Positions 50,976-59,623 of a stretch of DNA of 64,000 nucleotides are shown here, piece after piece (position 1 is the first letter of the stretch; every line of letters begins with the position of its first letter). Location: contig NZ_JAENIK010000004.1 in the NCBI RefSeq assembly GCF_016595465.1, positions 310,001 through 374,000 on the forward strand, read 5' to 3'. The notes under the pieces were generated by a model that saw only the letters and a list, made by a program, of their open reading frames with translations, had not been told where the DNA came from and searched no databases. The DNA is from Luteolibacter yonseiensis. Its GTDB lineage: Bacteria > Verrucomicrobiota > Verrucomicrobiia > Verrucomicrobiales > Akkermansiaceae. The position numbers were made by a program, and so were the translations under genes.

Positions 50976-53029
50976 GGTGCGGAGTTGGCGATGAGTTGGA
51001 ATTCCTCCGCGAGGTCCTGGGGCATCTTCCCTTCCGCGAGATATTTGGCCGCCCATTCCGGGTTTCCCGCCCTGTATCTTCTGAAAATGGCGCGGCATGC
51101 CTTCCTCCTGAGTTCCGTGTCCGTGATTCTCGATGCCCATTCGATGGCTTCCGGCTGCCGTCCCCTCACCTGTCCGTCAATCCCCTTCTCCATCGCCTGT
51201 CTGAGGAAAAAATCATCCAGCTCCAGCTCGTCCCGATGGGAGTCCACCCATGCGAAATAGTCCTCCTTTTTCATTCCCTCCGGCAACGCCCTGCCCATGG
51301 CCGTGAGGACCTGCCCGCGGGTGAGGCCCTGGGCCAGGCCGATCGCCATCGAATCCGCCTCCCGTTCGGAACGGTCGCTGACAGGAGTGGATTCATAGGA
51401 GGTCATGCCGGAAGAGTCCGTCCTTCGTGCGAGCCTTTTCTTCACGCTGAGCAGACCCAGGGATGCCGCGAACGGATCGGCGGGCTGGAACGACTCCTGG
51501 ATCGTCCGCACGTCGTCGGCGTGGTGTTCGCCGATGTTTTTCCAAAATTGCCGGACGAGTTCGCTCCGCCAGCGGTCGTCCGGGAATTGTTCGAGGCCGC
51601 GGTGGAATCTCCGCCACCGGTCCTGGTTTTTCCCGGAGTAGTTGAACATGGAATGCATGGGCGCCATGCCGACGATGTTGAAAAGCGCGCCCGCCTGATC
51701 ATCGATGGTCGGCATCCGTCTGGAGAATGCGAACAGTCCGTCGATGTCTCCGTGTGAGAAGAACTCACCCGTGATCCACATGGAGAGGAAGTTCCTGAAT
51801 TTCCCGTTTCCGTGTTTTTTCGCCAGCACCTCATCTTCCCAGTTCCGTGCCAGCCATGCCTCGGCCGCCTTCCGGTCCCGCTCCGCCCAGCGGCGGTAGA
51901 GTTCTCCGACGAGATAATGGCTGTCTTGTCCCGACGTCTTTGCGTCGATCCTTTCCTTGAGGATGAATGTCATCGCCGTCTCCGGATCCCGATCCCACCA
52001 GAGCGTGAGCAACGGCCGGTAGATCTCCTCCCGCTCGTCCTGGTTGAGCTCCCGGTTTCCCAACAGGACGAACTCCGGGATCTGTGAAACCTGTATTTTC
52101 CCGAGCACCACCTGCATCCGCAACTCCGTGAGCACCGTGCCGGGTCCCGACCGGATGCGGCGGATCTCGGCGATGATCTGTTCCAGCGTGAGATGCTCCG
52201 GCAGCTTTTCCGCGAAGCGCGAGGAGCGAGGACCACGCGCCGCCACCTGGGGCGCGACGGCTTCCGCGGATGCCTCGTCCGCATTCCCGGAGCGGAAAGC
52301 AAGCGTGGAGCCCGCCACCAGGGAAACCGTCGCGACTCCGGCGGCGATCGGTTTCAGGAGGGAAATGCAAACCGTCCATCCACCACCCGCGCCCGCCTGG
52401 AATGCGGTTCTGGAGACCTGTGAAATGACCGCCGCCGGGACCGGCGTCGCTCCGAAGCCTTGCATGGCCGTGCCAAGCGAAACACTTCCCACCGGAACGC
52501 CCCTGCGTTTCAAATTTTCCGCCAGGCGTTCGAGGGCGCGGGTAACCCGTTTTCTCGCAGCTTCCTCGCTGAGGCCGAGGGTGGTTCCCAGAACCTTGAA
52601 TTCCTTGTCCTCGAAAAACCGCAGGATCAGCGCGTCGCGGTCTTTTTCAGGGAGGGCGAGCAGCGCGTCGTCGAGTTCCTTGGCAAGAAACCCGTCGGCA
52701 GGAGAAGGATGGTTCTGGTTTTCCATGGCGATGGATTCACGTTTTTTCCGCCGGGCTTCGGAGCGGGCATGGTTCGCCGCCCGGCGGCACGCCTGCCGGT
52801 AGAGCCAGCCGCCGAGAACCACGGATTCCAACCGATGGGCCTTCCTGGCCAGCAGCGTGAACACCTCCTGTGTCACATCCTGCGCGGCGGCGCGATCCCC
52901 TCCGAGCTTGCGCAAGGCCGTGCCATAGACCACGGGAGAGTGCTCGCGGACCAGCACGCGGAAGGCATCTTCCGACCGGTTGCGCGTGTAGTCCCGCAGG
53001 AGTTCCTTCGTGTCTTGCGTCATCATCAC
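50972..53029 (-). CDS. ECF sigma factor fused to a membrane-anchored helical-repeat domain
   Basis: 685 aa. Residues about 15-90 are sigma region 2 (ALRKLGGDRAAAQDVTQEVF, GWLYRQACRRAANHARSE), and residues about 115-172 region 4 (LPEKDRDALILRFFEDKEF, LSEEAARKRVTRALERL). A hydrophobic segment follows at about 225-250 (LLKPIAAGVATVSLVAGSTL), then a 430-residue helical domain with motifs such as RWAERDRKAAEAWLARNW. ECF factors with long C-terminal extensions are frequent in Verrucomicrobia and Planctomycetes, where the extension is thought to replace a separate anti-sigma factor. Here the membrane segment predicts that the C-terminal domain is periplasmic. Two further Met codons after the first make the exact start uncertain by two residues. 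Confidence 0.88.
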   Translation of the reverse strand: MMMTQDTKELLRDYTRNRSEDAFRVLVREHSPVVYGTALRKLGGDRAAAQDVTQEVFTLLARKAHRLESVVLGGWLYRQACRRAANHARSEARRKKRESIAMENQNHPSPADGFLAKELDDALLALPEKDRDALILRFFEDKEFKVLGTTLGLSEEAARKRVTRALERLAENLKRRGVPVGSVSLGTAMQGFGATPVPAAVISQVSRTAFQAGAGGGWTVCISLLKPIAAGVATVSLVAGSTLAFRSGNADEASAEAVAPQVAARGPRSSRFAEKLPEHLTLEQIIAEIRRIRSGPGTVLTELRMQVVLGKIQVSQIPEFVLLGNRELNQDEREEIYRPLLTLWWDRDPETAMTFILKERIDAKTSGQDSHYLVGELYRRWAERDRKAAEAWLARNWEDEVLAKKHGNGKFRNFLSMWITGEFFSHGDIDGLFAFSRRMPTIDDQAGALFNIVGMAPMHSMFNYSGKNQDRWRRFHRGLEQFPDDRWRSELVRQFWKNIGEHHADDVRTIQESFQPADPFAASLGLLSVKKRLARRTDSSGMTSYESTPVSDRSEREADSMAIGLAQGLTRGQVLTAMGRALPEGMKKEDYFAWVDSHRDELELDDFFLRQAMEKGIDGQVRGRQPEAIEWASRITDTELRRKACRAIFRRYRAGNPEWAAKYLAEGKMPQDLAEEFQLIANSAP

Positions 53030-53124
53030 GAAGAAGACACCACCGGGAGCCGATGGCGGACAAAATTTTTAAGAATGCCGGATTGTTGCAAACCCTCCCC
53101 GCCGCTATCACTCCCATCATCCTG

Positions 53125-54120
53125 ATGAGCGAGAGAAGGTTCGTTTCCTCCCGAAAGAAAATTCCCAAGCGCGGCGGCGTGCGTGTGGCAGGCAAGCCGA
53201 CGGTCTACGCCGGCATTCTGTTCTGCCTGATCTTCGCGGGAGCGGGATTGTCCGGGTTCCTCCCATCCATCGCGCCATGGTTCTGGAAATCGACCCCATG
53301 TGAGGTGCTGGAGTTCGAAATCCATGACAACCCGGACGAGGATCCGCCGTTTTCCGCCGAAGCCCGTTATCGTTTCGACTGGAATGGCAAGCCGCATGAA
53401 TCCGGCCATGTCGGCATCAGGGGCTGGAAGGACGCGCGTGTGCCGCTCGAACTGGCGAGGAAATTCTCCGAAAACCCGAAAACCGTCTGCTATCTGCCGG
53501 ATGGGTCGTCGGAAAGCGCGGTGCTCCTCCGGCCGGCACCCAAGTGGGGAAGTTTGTTTATCATCGGATTCGGAGCCAGCATGGCCTGGCTCCTCTTCCA
53601 AGGAGACCGGACGAGGGACCTGCCGGAAGAGGAGGTGATGAAACGGGTGCTGCCTCCGGTGGCCCTGCTTTTCGGCATTCCCGGGTTGCTTCTTTTTCTG
53701 AACCTCTCCCTGCCGGTGTGGATCGAATCCATCGCGGTGCTGGGCTGGAATGAGACGCCTGCGGAAATCGTGTGGAGCGAGCTGAGGGTGACGCACGGCA
53801 CGAAATCCACGAGCTATCGCGCGGACGTCTGCTACGAGTATGAGGCGGCGGGAAGGACGTGGCGCAACAACCGGGTCCGCGCGGGAGAAACGCCGGAGTC
53901 CGGCCGGTCGGCGGCTACGGAGATCTTACGGTTGTTTGCAGTGGGTCGGCGGACCCATTGTCATGTCCACCCGACCCGGCCGGAGAGGGCGGTGTTGCTG
54001 ACATCGCCGGGCTGGGTGGCGCTTTTCACCTTGTTTCCCCTGCCCTTCCTGGCGATCGGCTTGTGGACCGGATGGGAGGCACTGCGAATGAGGGCTCCTT
54101 CGGCACGGGTCGGGGGATGA
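53125..54120 (+). CDS. Membrane protein with two DUF3592 domains
   Basis: 331 aa from ATG 53125; an in-frame ATG at 53053 is possible but adds residues with no clear role. A first TM helix near 28-50 is followed by a DUF3592 domain (STPCEVLEFEIHDNPDEDPP... to YLPDGSSESAVLL), two TM helices near 140-205, a second DUF3592 domain (ETPAEIVWSELRVTHG... to HPTRPERAVLL) and a last TM helix near 298-320. DUF3592 repeats are beta-rich and of unknown function. Divergent from the sigma factor (95 bases between starts). The next gene follows by 147 bases. Confidence 0.8.
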   Translation: MSERRFVSSRKKIPKRGGVRVAGKPTVYAGILFCLIFAGAGLSGFLPSIAPWFWKSTPCEVLEFEIHDNPDEDPPFSAEARYRFDWNGKPHESGHVGIRGWKDARVPLELARKFSENPKTVCYLPDGSSESAVLLRPAPKWGSLFIIGFGASMAWLLFQGDRTRDLPEEEVMKRVLPPVALLFGIPGLLLFLNLSLPVWIESIAVLGWNETPAEIVWSELRVTHGTKSTSYRADVCYEYEAAGRTWRNNRVRAGETPESGRSAATEILRLFAVGRRTHCHVHPTRPERAVLLTSPGWVALFTLFPLPFLAIGLWTGWEALRMRAPSARVGG

Positions 54121-54267
54121 ATTTTCGAAAACGGCCGGGTGGCCAGTACAAACAAGCCGCACGTTCCCACTCGACGCCCGGCCCGCGCCCGGGTGAATCT
54201 CGCTTCCATCGGACAAGTCATGTGGAAGCGGTCATTTGAAAAATTCGAATCCACGGGATTCCGGAAA

Positions 54268-55527
54268 ATGTCGGCGAAAGGCCTCGCCGCCTGCCCGGAA
54301 TGTGGAGCGGCATCCGGCGACCTCTCGGGTCAGGTGGTCCGCTGCCGGTCCTGCGGAACCACGGCCTCCATCGCGGAGTGGACTTCCAGTACGGGCCGGA
54401 ACGCTGCTGCGGCTGCGTACGCCGCATCCCCCACTCCGCCTCCGGAGTCGAAGATTGCCCGCGACACGGACGCCTCCGGCGGGGTTGCCTGGCAGATTCC
54501 CGCGTCCGGAAGCTCGGGCGGGCTGCTGTTCTTCGGCATCGCATGGTCCGCCATCACCGCGGTGGTGAGCGGAGGATTCCTGATCACCATCCTGAGCGGA
54601 AACAAGATCGAGGGAGGAGATATCCCCCAATGGTGGCTCATTCCATTTTTCACGGTTTTCTGGCTGGTGGGATTGGGCATGCTCTACGCGGGGTTCCGGA
54701 GCAAATACGCCCGCCACCGCATCACCGCGGGAAATGGCCGGCTGACCCTGCGCCGTGAATTGTTCGGCAGGTCTTCCGAGAAATCCCTGCCATTGGAATC
54801 CATCCGGTCCATCGAACAGGTGCAGTTCTACCAACAAAACTACGAGCCGGTCTTCGGCATCGAAATCCGTGCGGAAAAGGGCAAGCTCCGCTTCGGCTCC
54901 GCCCTCACGGATGCGGAAAAATCCTGGATGGCCGCCGACTTGCGGCGTGTCCTGCTGAAGCAACCGGCAAAGCCGGCGGAATCCACGGACGCCGGCGCGG
55001 GGAGGCAGTCATACTTTTCCATTCCGCTCCCGCGCTCGCGTGGCCAGCTCCTTCCGATGGGCATCACACTGCTTTCGATGGGCCCGGTTTTCGCGTTCGT
55101 ATGGGGAGCCCTTTCAGATGGATTCCACCCCGTGCCACGAAACCCGGAGCATTGGTTCGATCAGATTTTCAACCTGTCGACAGGTGGCTTCCAAACCGCC
55201 TTGATCCTGGCCTGCGGTGTGTTCTCCCTGATCGGCCTGGCCATGATCGTCATCGAGTTCCGGTCCCGGGGCATCGAGAAGCGGCTGGAGGGCACGGAGC
55301 TGGAAATCTCGTTCCGCAGCTACCGGCACGGGCGTGTGGTGAAGGACCGCACCTTCCCGCGTGCTTCGGTGACCGGCATCCGCGCGTCGGTCAGCGGTTC
55401 CTCAAACGCGAAAGTCATGAAACGCGTCGATCTCATCGCCGGTGACACCGTGGAGAAAATCGCCTGGTGGATGGACGGCGGACTCGCGGATCAATTCGTC
55501 GCCGAGGTGCGGTCCGCCCTCGGCTGA
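54268..55527 (+). CDS. Membrane protein with N-terminal zinc ribbon
   Basis: 419 aa from ATG 54268; GTG 54139 is in frame upstream but would add 43 basic residues before the zinc ribbon. Cys pairs at residues 9/12 (CPECG) and 26/29 (CRSCG) form a zinc ribbon. An Ala/Pro linker, TM segments near 82-108 and 116-135, and a soluble beta-rich region (YARHRITAGNGRLTLRRELF) follow, then a second pair of TM segments near 255-320 and a similar soluble tail (RGIEKRLEGTELEISF). The repeated two-TM plus PH-like layout suggests an internal duplication. Function unknown. It is probably cotranscribed with the DUF3592 gene. Confidence 0.65.
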   Translation: MSAKGLAACPECGAASGDLSGQVVRCRSCGTTASIAEWTSSTGRNAAAAAYAASPTPPPESKIARDTDASGGVAWQIPASGSSGGLLFFGIAWSAITAVVSGGFLITILSGNKIEGGDIPQWWLIPFFTVFWLVGLGMLYAGFRSKYARHRITAGNGRLTLRRELFGRSSEKSLPLESIRSIEQVQFYQQNYEPVFGIEIRAEKGKLRFGSALTDAEKSWMAADLRRVLLKQPAKPAESTDAGAGRQSYFSIPLPRSRGQLLPMGITLLSMGPVFAFVWGALSDGFHPVPRNPEHWFDQIFNLSTGGFQTALILACGVFSLIGLAMIVIEFRSRGIEKRLEGTELEISFRSYRHGRVVKDRTFPRASVTGIRASVSGSSNAKVMKRVDLIAGDTVEKIAWWMDGGLADQFVAEVRSALG

Positions 55528-55552
55528 TGTTCCGCGACGCGGCCCCCGCCGC

Positions 55553-56806
55553 TCACACCAGCCCGTCCTTCCGCGCCTGTTTCCAATACGCGTATTCGGA
55601 GCGGTTGAAGTCGATGTATTCGGGCGAGAGGTCGCTGGAATACATCGTGTAATCGGCGGTCCCTTGATTGAGGTTGATGACGATTTCAAACTCCGGATGG
55701 GAGACGGCCTCGCGGAGCAGCTCCATCGGCGTGTCCGCCTGGAGACCACCGATGCAGGCGGCTTTTCCACCGATGTGGATGTCCACGAGCTCCTCCCGGA
55801 TACGGGCGCGGGAATAGCCGACGGCGTGGATGATGCGGCCCCAGTTCGGATCGCCGCCGTTCCAGGACGATTTCACCAGCGCGGATTTGCAGACCGCTTC
55901 GGCGACTTTCTTCGCATCGAGGTAGGTCTTCGCGCCCTCCACCTTCACGGTGACGAACTTGGTGACGCGCTCGCCATCACGGACGACGGCTTTCGCGAGC
56001 TCGAGCATGAGCCACTGGAGGGCCTGGCGGAAGAGCTTGCAGTTCGTGCTGTTCCGGCGGATGGCGGGCATCTTCGAGGCTCCGTTCGCAAGCACGATGA
56101 CGGTGTCGTTGGTGGACATGTCACCGTCGATGGTGATGCGGTTGAAGCTGCCTTCCACGCACTCGAGCACGGTCTTGCGGAGGTTTTCCGCAGGGATGTT
56201 CGCATCGGTGGTGATGAAGCACAGCATGGTGGCCATGCTGGGAGAAATCATGCCGGCACCCTTCACACAACCGCCGAGACGGACACGGTGCTCGCCGAGG
56301 TCGAAGGAAATGGCGACCTCCTTCGCATGGGTGTCGCTGGTGATGATGGCGGCGGCCACGTTCGAGCCGTTTTTCGGGCCGAGCTGCTCGATGAGATCGT
56401 CGTATTTCGGCTCCAGCCGCATCATCGGCAGCGGCAGGCCGATCACACCGGTGGAGGCGACGCCGATTTCGGAGCGGTTGAGCTTGAGCGGTTTCGCCAC
56501 GGCATCGCACATGGCGTTCGCGTCGCGGATGCCCTGCACGCCGGTGCAGGCGTTCGCGTTCCCGGAATTCGCGATGATGGCGCGGAGATTCCCCTTCCGC
56601 AGGTGGGTCTGGGAGACACGGACGGGCGCGGCCTTCACCCGGTTCGTGGTGAAGGTGCCCGCCGAACTGCATGGTTTTTCCGAGTAGATCAGCGCGAGGT
56701 CGAGCCGCGTGGCGTCCGGATTCTTGATGCCGCAGCTCACCGCGCTGGTGAGGAAACCCAAGGGCGCGCCGACGCCGCCTTTGATTTTGGTGAAGGGATG
56801 ATCCAT
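55553..56806 (-). CDS. argJ: Bifunctional ornithine acetyltransferase/N-acetylglutamate synthase
   Basis: 417 aa from ATG 56806. ArgJ moves the acetyl group from N-acetylornithine to glutamate, and bifunctional forms also use acetyl-CoA, in arginine synthesis. The self-cleavage and nucleophile motif KGAGMISPSMATMLCFIT is present; Thr in MATML (about residue 193) is the expected N-terminal nucleophile of the beta chain after autoprocessing. Other landmarks: NSGNANACTGVQG, STGVIGLPLPM, DGDMSTNDT, and WNGGDPNWGRI near the C-terminus. It follows argC by 37 bases in the same operon. A separate argA is then not strictly needed; bifunctionality is not provable from the sequence alone. Confidence 0.95.
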   Translation of the reverse strand: MDHPFTKIKGGVGAPLGFLTSAVSCGIKNPDATRLDLALIYSEKPCSSAGTFTTNRVKAAPVRVSQTHLRKGNLRAIIANSGNANACTGVQGIRDANAMCDAVAKPLKLNRSEIGVASTGVIGLPLPMMRLEPKYDDLIEQLGPKNGSNVAAAIITSDTHAKEVAISFDLGEHRVRLGGCVKGAGMISPSMATMLCFITTDANIPAENLRKTVLECVEGSFNRITIDGDMSTNDTVIVLANGASKMPAIRRNSTNCKLFRQALQWLMLELAKAVVRDGERVTKFVTVKVEGAKTYLDAKKVAEAVCKSALVKSSWNGGDPNWGRIIHAVGYSRARIREELVDIHIGGKAACIGGLQADTPMELLREAVSHPEFEIVINLNQGTADYTMYSSDLSPEYIDFNRSEYAYWKQARKDGLV

Positions 56807-56843
56807 GAGGTGATGGGGAACAGCGGGCGAGACTGGGTCCCTG

Positions 56844-57887
56844 TTAAAAATTTTGCAACCCATCAGTCGGGCTGAGGCCGAAGATGAGGTTGAAACACTG
56901 CACCGCCTGCCCGCCCGCGCCTTTTCCGAGGTTGTCCTCGGCGCTCATGAGAATGACCCGGCCGGTGCGCGGATCATGCTGCCACCCGATGTCGATGAAG
57001 TTGGTGCGGGTGACGTTTTTCGTGTCCGCACAACCGCCGCGACCGAGCAACCGGACGAAATCCGCATCCTGGTAGGCCTTTTCCAAAGCCGCGCCGATCG
57101 CCTCCGGCGGCACACCGTCCCGCAGCTTCGCGGTGGTGGTCGTGACGATGCCGGAGTTCACCGGGATGAGGTGTGGAATGAAGGAAATGGTGACATTTTC
57201 CCCCGCCGCGAAGCCGAGCTCCTGCTCGATCTCGGACAGGTGGCGGTGCTTCGGCACGCCGTATGCCCGCGCGCTTTCATTGCATTCCACATAGAGCAGC
57301 GTGAGATCCGCCTTGCGTCCGGCTCCGCTGACGCCGCTCATCGAATTGGCGACGATGGTTGCGGGATCGATGAGATTTTCCCTGAGCAGGGGCAGCAGCG
57401 GCATTAGGATGCTCGTCGGGTAGCAACCGGGCGCGGCGATCAGCCGGGCGGCCTGGATTTCCGGGGTGCGGGCTTCCGGCAGACCGTAAACCGCCTCGCC
57501 AAGGAGGTCCGGCGCGGGATGCGCGTGGCCGTAGAACTCCTCGTAAACCGCGGCATCCCTCAACCGGAAGTCCGCGCTGAGATCGATGACCTTCAACCCC
57601 CGCTCCAGCAACGCCCGCGCGATGTCCGCCGCGACGCCGTGGGGCAGCGCGAGGAAAGCGACCTGCGCTCCCGTCGCCGCGATGGCGTCGGGATCCGGCA
57701 GGATGAACTCAAGCCGCGCCCCCGGGGCCTTGGTGAAACGCGGAAACACCTCGTCCAGCGACTTCCCGGCTTCCGCGCGGGATGTGACGGCGACGAGTTC
57801 CACCCCCGGGTGGGTGAGGAGCAGGCGGAGCAATTCCATGCCGGTGTAGCCACTGGCTCCGACGATGGCGGTCTTGATGCGATTCAT
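56844..57887 (-). CDS. argC: N-acetyl-gamma-glutamyl-phosphate reductase
   Basis: 347 aa from ATG 57887 (MNRIKTAIVGASGYTGMELLRL, the NADP-binding Gly-rich start); 12 upstream in-frame codons are probably not translated. The catalytic Cys155 is in AAPGCYPTSILMPLLPLL. Other ArgC motifs: LSADFRLRD, YGLPEARTPEI and PHLIPVNSGIVTT. It reduces N-acetylglutamyl-5-phosphate to the semialdehyde, the third step of arginine synthesis. First gene of an argC-argJ operon, with argJ 37 bases downstream. A tRNA gene is divergent 76 bases upstream. Confidence 0.96.
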   Translation of the reverse strand: MNRIKTAIVGASGYTGMELLRLLLTHPGVELVAVTSRAEAGKSLDEVFPRFTKAPGARLEFILPDPDAIAATGAQVAFLALPHGVAADIARALLERGLKVIDLSADFRLRDAAVYEEFYGHAHPAPDLLGEAVYGLPEARTPEIQAARLIAAPGCYPTSILMPLLPLLRENLIDPATIVANSMSGVSGAGRKADLTLLYVECNESARAYGVPKHRHLSEIEQELGFAAGENVTISFIPHLIPVNSGIVTTTTAKLRDGVPPEAIGAALEKAYQDADFVRLLGRGGCADTKNVTRTNFIDIGWQHDPRTGRVILMSAEDNLGKGAGGQAVQCFNLIFGLSPTDGLQNF

Positions 57888-57963
57888 GCGGGAGGCAATC
57901 TCATGATTTTCCGTGCTTGCCAATCCGCATTTGGCCTGATTCTTTCGCCGTCCGTTCTTGTGA

Positions 57964-58040
57964 CGGGCTGTAGCGCAGTCTGGTAGCGCACTTGCCTGGG
58001 GGGCAAGGGGTCGTGGGTTCGAATCCCGCCAGCCCGACCA
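57964..58040 (+). tRNA. tRNA-Pro (GGG anticodon), CCA encoded
   Basis: 77 bases. Acceptor stem CGGGCTG / CAGCCCG, discriminator A and encoded CCA; D arm GCGC/GCGC; anticodon stem CTTGC/GCAAG with loop CTGGGGG, i.e. anticodon GGG at 57997-57999 (reads CCC); T arm with TTCGAAT. A run TTTTTCTT directly after it can terminate transcription. Confidence 0.97.
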
Positions 58041-58406
58041 TTTTTCTTAATGGGTTGATTTTCAATTCAGAATCGACGGATCCACTGCTCAAGATTGGGG
58101 AGAGGCGCTTTTCCGTGAAAAGCGGATTCCTCATCGCCCCCGCGTCATGACCGACCGCCTGCTGTCCCGCGAAATGCGGTTGGCATGAGAAATGACATTC
58201 CGCGCGACAGAACAATCCCGCCATAACGCCGATTGACCCGCATGATGGCAACCCCATGAACGCAACGCAGAGGCCAGGCATGGGCCTGAATCTATCGAAC
58301 CTCGAAAAGGTCCGCACCATCGGTGCAAGACGATCGTTCCATTGCGTTGTCCATAGACTTCTCGCGCGCTTCGAATTTCGGTCCACCGCTCCAGGATCAA
58401 CGACAG
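58041..58406. other. Gene-free stretch downstream of tRNA-Pro
   Basis: 366 bases. After the T-rich terminator I see no reading frame with recognisable protein features and no attachment-site repeat of the tRNA 3' end within the window. It separates the core arg/tRNA region from the Rhs-type accessory region. Confidence 0.5.
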
Positions 58407-58823
58407 TCAATCCCTAGCCCCGTCCAGCGCAACATAGTCATTCAGACTGTGAATTTCTTTGAACCCCTTGAATTTCTCAAGGAACATTGATCTTTTCATC
58501 ACGTAGCAAGGACCTTTTGTAACAATCACGATTTGGAAATCCTTCCCCTCTTTCAATCCGACGTAAATTTGGACGATCTGGGGAAACCTCACTTGAGCCT
58601 CATGGAGACGTCCTTTTTCAATCCGATAATATTGTCTGTCCAGGTCCCATGGGACCGCTGACGGCAAGCTCGGATCTCGAGAGTCCATCAGATTTGCGTC
58701 ATTTTGATCGATCCAATTCAGCAGCTTCTCCGGTGACCTTTCATTGAGGGAGCTGGCAACATACACCAAGGCGAAAAGCACCGGCAGAATGATCCCAATA
58801 ATAACATGTCGCCTATTGATCAT
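58407..58823 (-). CDS. Hypothetical membrane-anchored protein, possible orphan immunity protein
   Basis: 138 aa. An N-terminal TM helix (HVIIGIILPVLFALVYVAS) precedes a soluble domain of about 110 residues with no known motif (DLDRQYYRIEKGRLHEAQV, DFQIVIVTKGPCYVMKRSM). The base composition is less GC-rich than the core genes. It lies on the same strand and downstream of the Rhs toxin and its lipoprotein partner, a position where orphan immunity genes of displaced toxin tips often accumulate. The immunity idea rests only on that position. Confidence 0.55.
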   Translation of the reverse strand: MINRRHVIIGIILPVLFALVYVASSLNERSPEKLLNWIDQNDANLMDSRDPSLPSAVPWDLDRQYYRIEKGRLHEAQVRFPQIVQIYVGLKEGKDFQIVIVTKGPCYVMKRSMFLEKFKGFKEIHSLNDYVALDGARD

Positions 58824-59152
58824 AAAAGGAGTTGATCCTCATGATGTGAAAATCGCATGTCGGTCGCTCGTGTTCCCGGGTATTCCGACAACCAGAGGGT
58901 AGCCGGCGTCATACAACGTCCTCAGGTCGGACGGGAGCCGATCGGGCAGGGCTCGACGCTGCGATCATGTGCGGCGTTCCCCATGGCTGAAAGACGCCGG
59001 GTATGCGGACGCCGGTTGGCAAGACAGCTCATGGAGCGGGTGGACCTTGGGTTGAAGCGTCAGGATTGATCAAATGGGAGCCAAGCCACCTTCGCCGCGG
59101 ACCGTTTCCGAAGAAGCCCGTCCGGCTTTGGCACGAAATCCGGGTGACACGT
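58824..59152. other. Gene-free stretch between two small genes of the Rhs region
   Basis: 329 bases. A plus-strand open frame at 58857-59069 encodes nothing recognisable and runs against the surrounding gene direction, so I do not call it. The stretch may be the remnant of an older toxin tip, but no residual Rhs motif could be seen. Confidence 0.4.
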
Positions 59153-59623
59153 CTACTGCGGGTGGTTGTCACATTTTGAATAAGTCCTTATCTTTTTCTT
59201 AAATTCTTGATAATCAACAAAAGGCGGCACTCCATACCTACTGCAAATGCGCGAGTATTCCCTAGCAGTTACTATGAGCATTTTGTTTCTCACCTTATCC
59301 CTCCCCTCGAGTGGCAAACCATGAAAAAACGAAATCCAATTATTTTCATCAAATGCGGGGTCTGATCCTATCAATGCCGTCAGGACAAGCCACGCTCCTT
59401 CGCCACCCCGCATCCAACTGGGGCGATCTGACTCCACAGGGTAAAATGAGGGCTCAAAAACGGAGTTTTCATTTCCTCCTTCGTTTAGAGGATTGTTTCG
59501 ATATAATTCGAAGTTATTCAAAATCAGACGAACCTCGCTTCGCACGACATTATCGCCACCAATCGGATGAACAGACGCACATGAACAAATCAAAAGAGTA
59601 AAAATTATTGATATTTTAATCAT
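59153..59623 (-). CDS. Lipoprotein, probable immunity protein of the Rhs toxin
   Basis: 156 aa. The N-terminus MIKISIIFTLLICSCAS is a lipoprotein signal with a Cys in a lipobox-like SC context, so the protein is expected to be anchored facing the periplasm. The mature part has no known domain; it includes SWMRGGEGAWLVLTALIG and SYSKCDNHPQ-like ends. Its ATG overlaps the last 8 bases of the Rhs gene (59616-59623), the tight arrangement of toxin-immunity pairs. A periplasmic location fits a toxin acting on peptidoglycan. The gene is clearly AT-richer than the core genome, as is common for exchanged immunity genes. Confidence 0.75.
   Translation of the reverse strand: MIKISIIFTLLICSCASVHPIGGDNVVRSEVRLILNNFELYRNNPLNEGGNENSVFEPSFYPVESDRPSWMRGGEGAWLVLTALIGSDPAFDENNWISFFHGLPLEGRDKVRNKMLIVTAREYSRICSRYGVPPFVDYQEFKKKIRTYSKCDNHPQ

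Noticed and set aside
57901..58410. Minus-strand open frame across the tRNA, containing a GFEPTTPCPPGKCATRL-type peptide
   Set aside because: This is the well-known spurious protein read antisense to a tRNA-Pro gene; the tRNA itself is clear.
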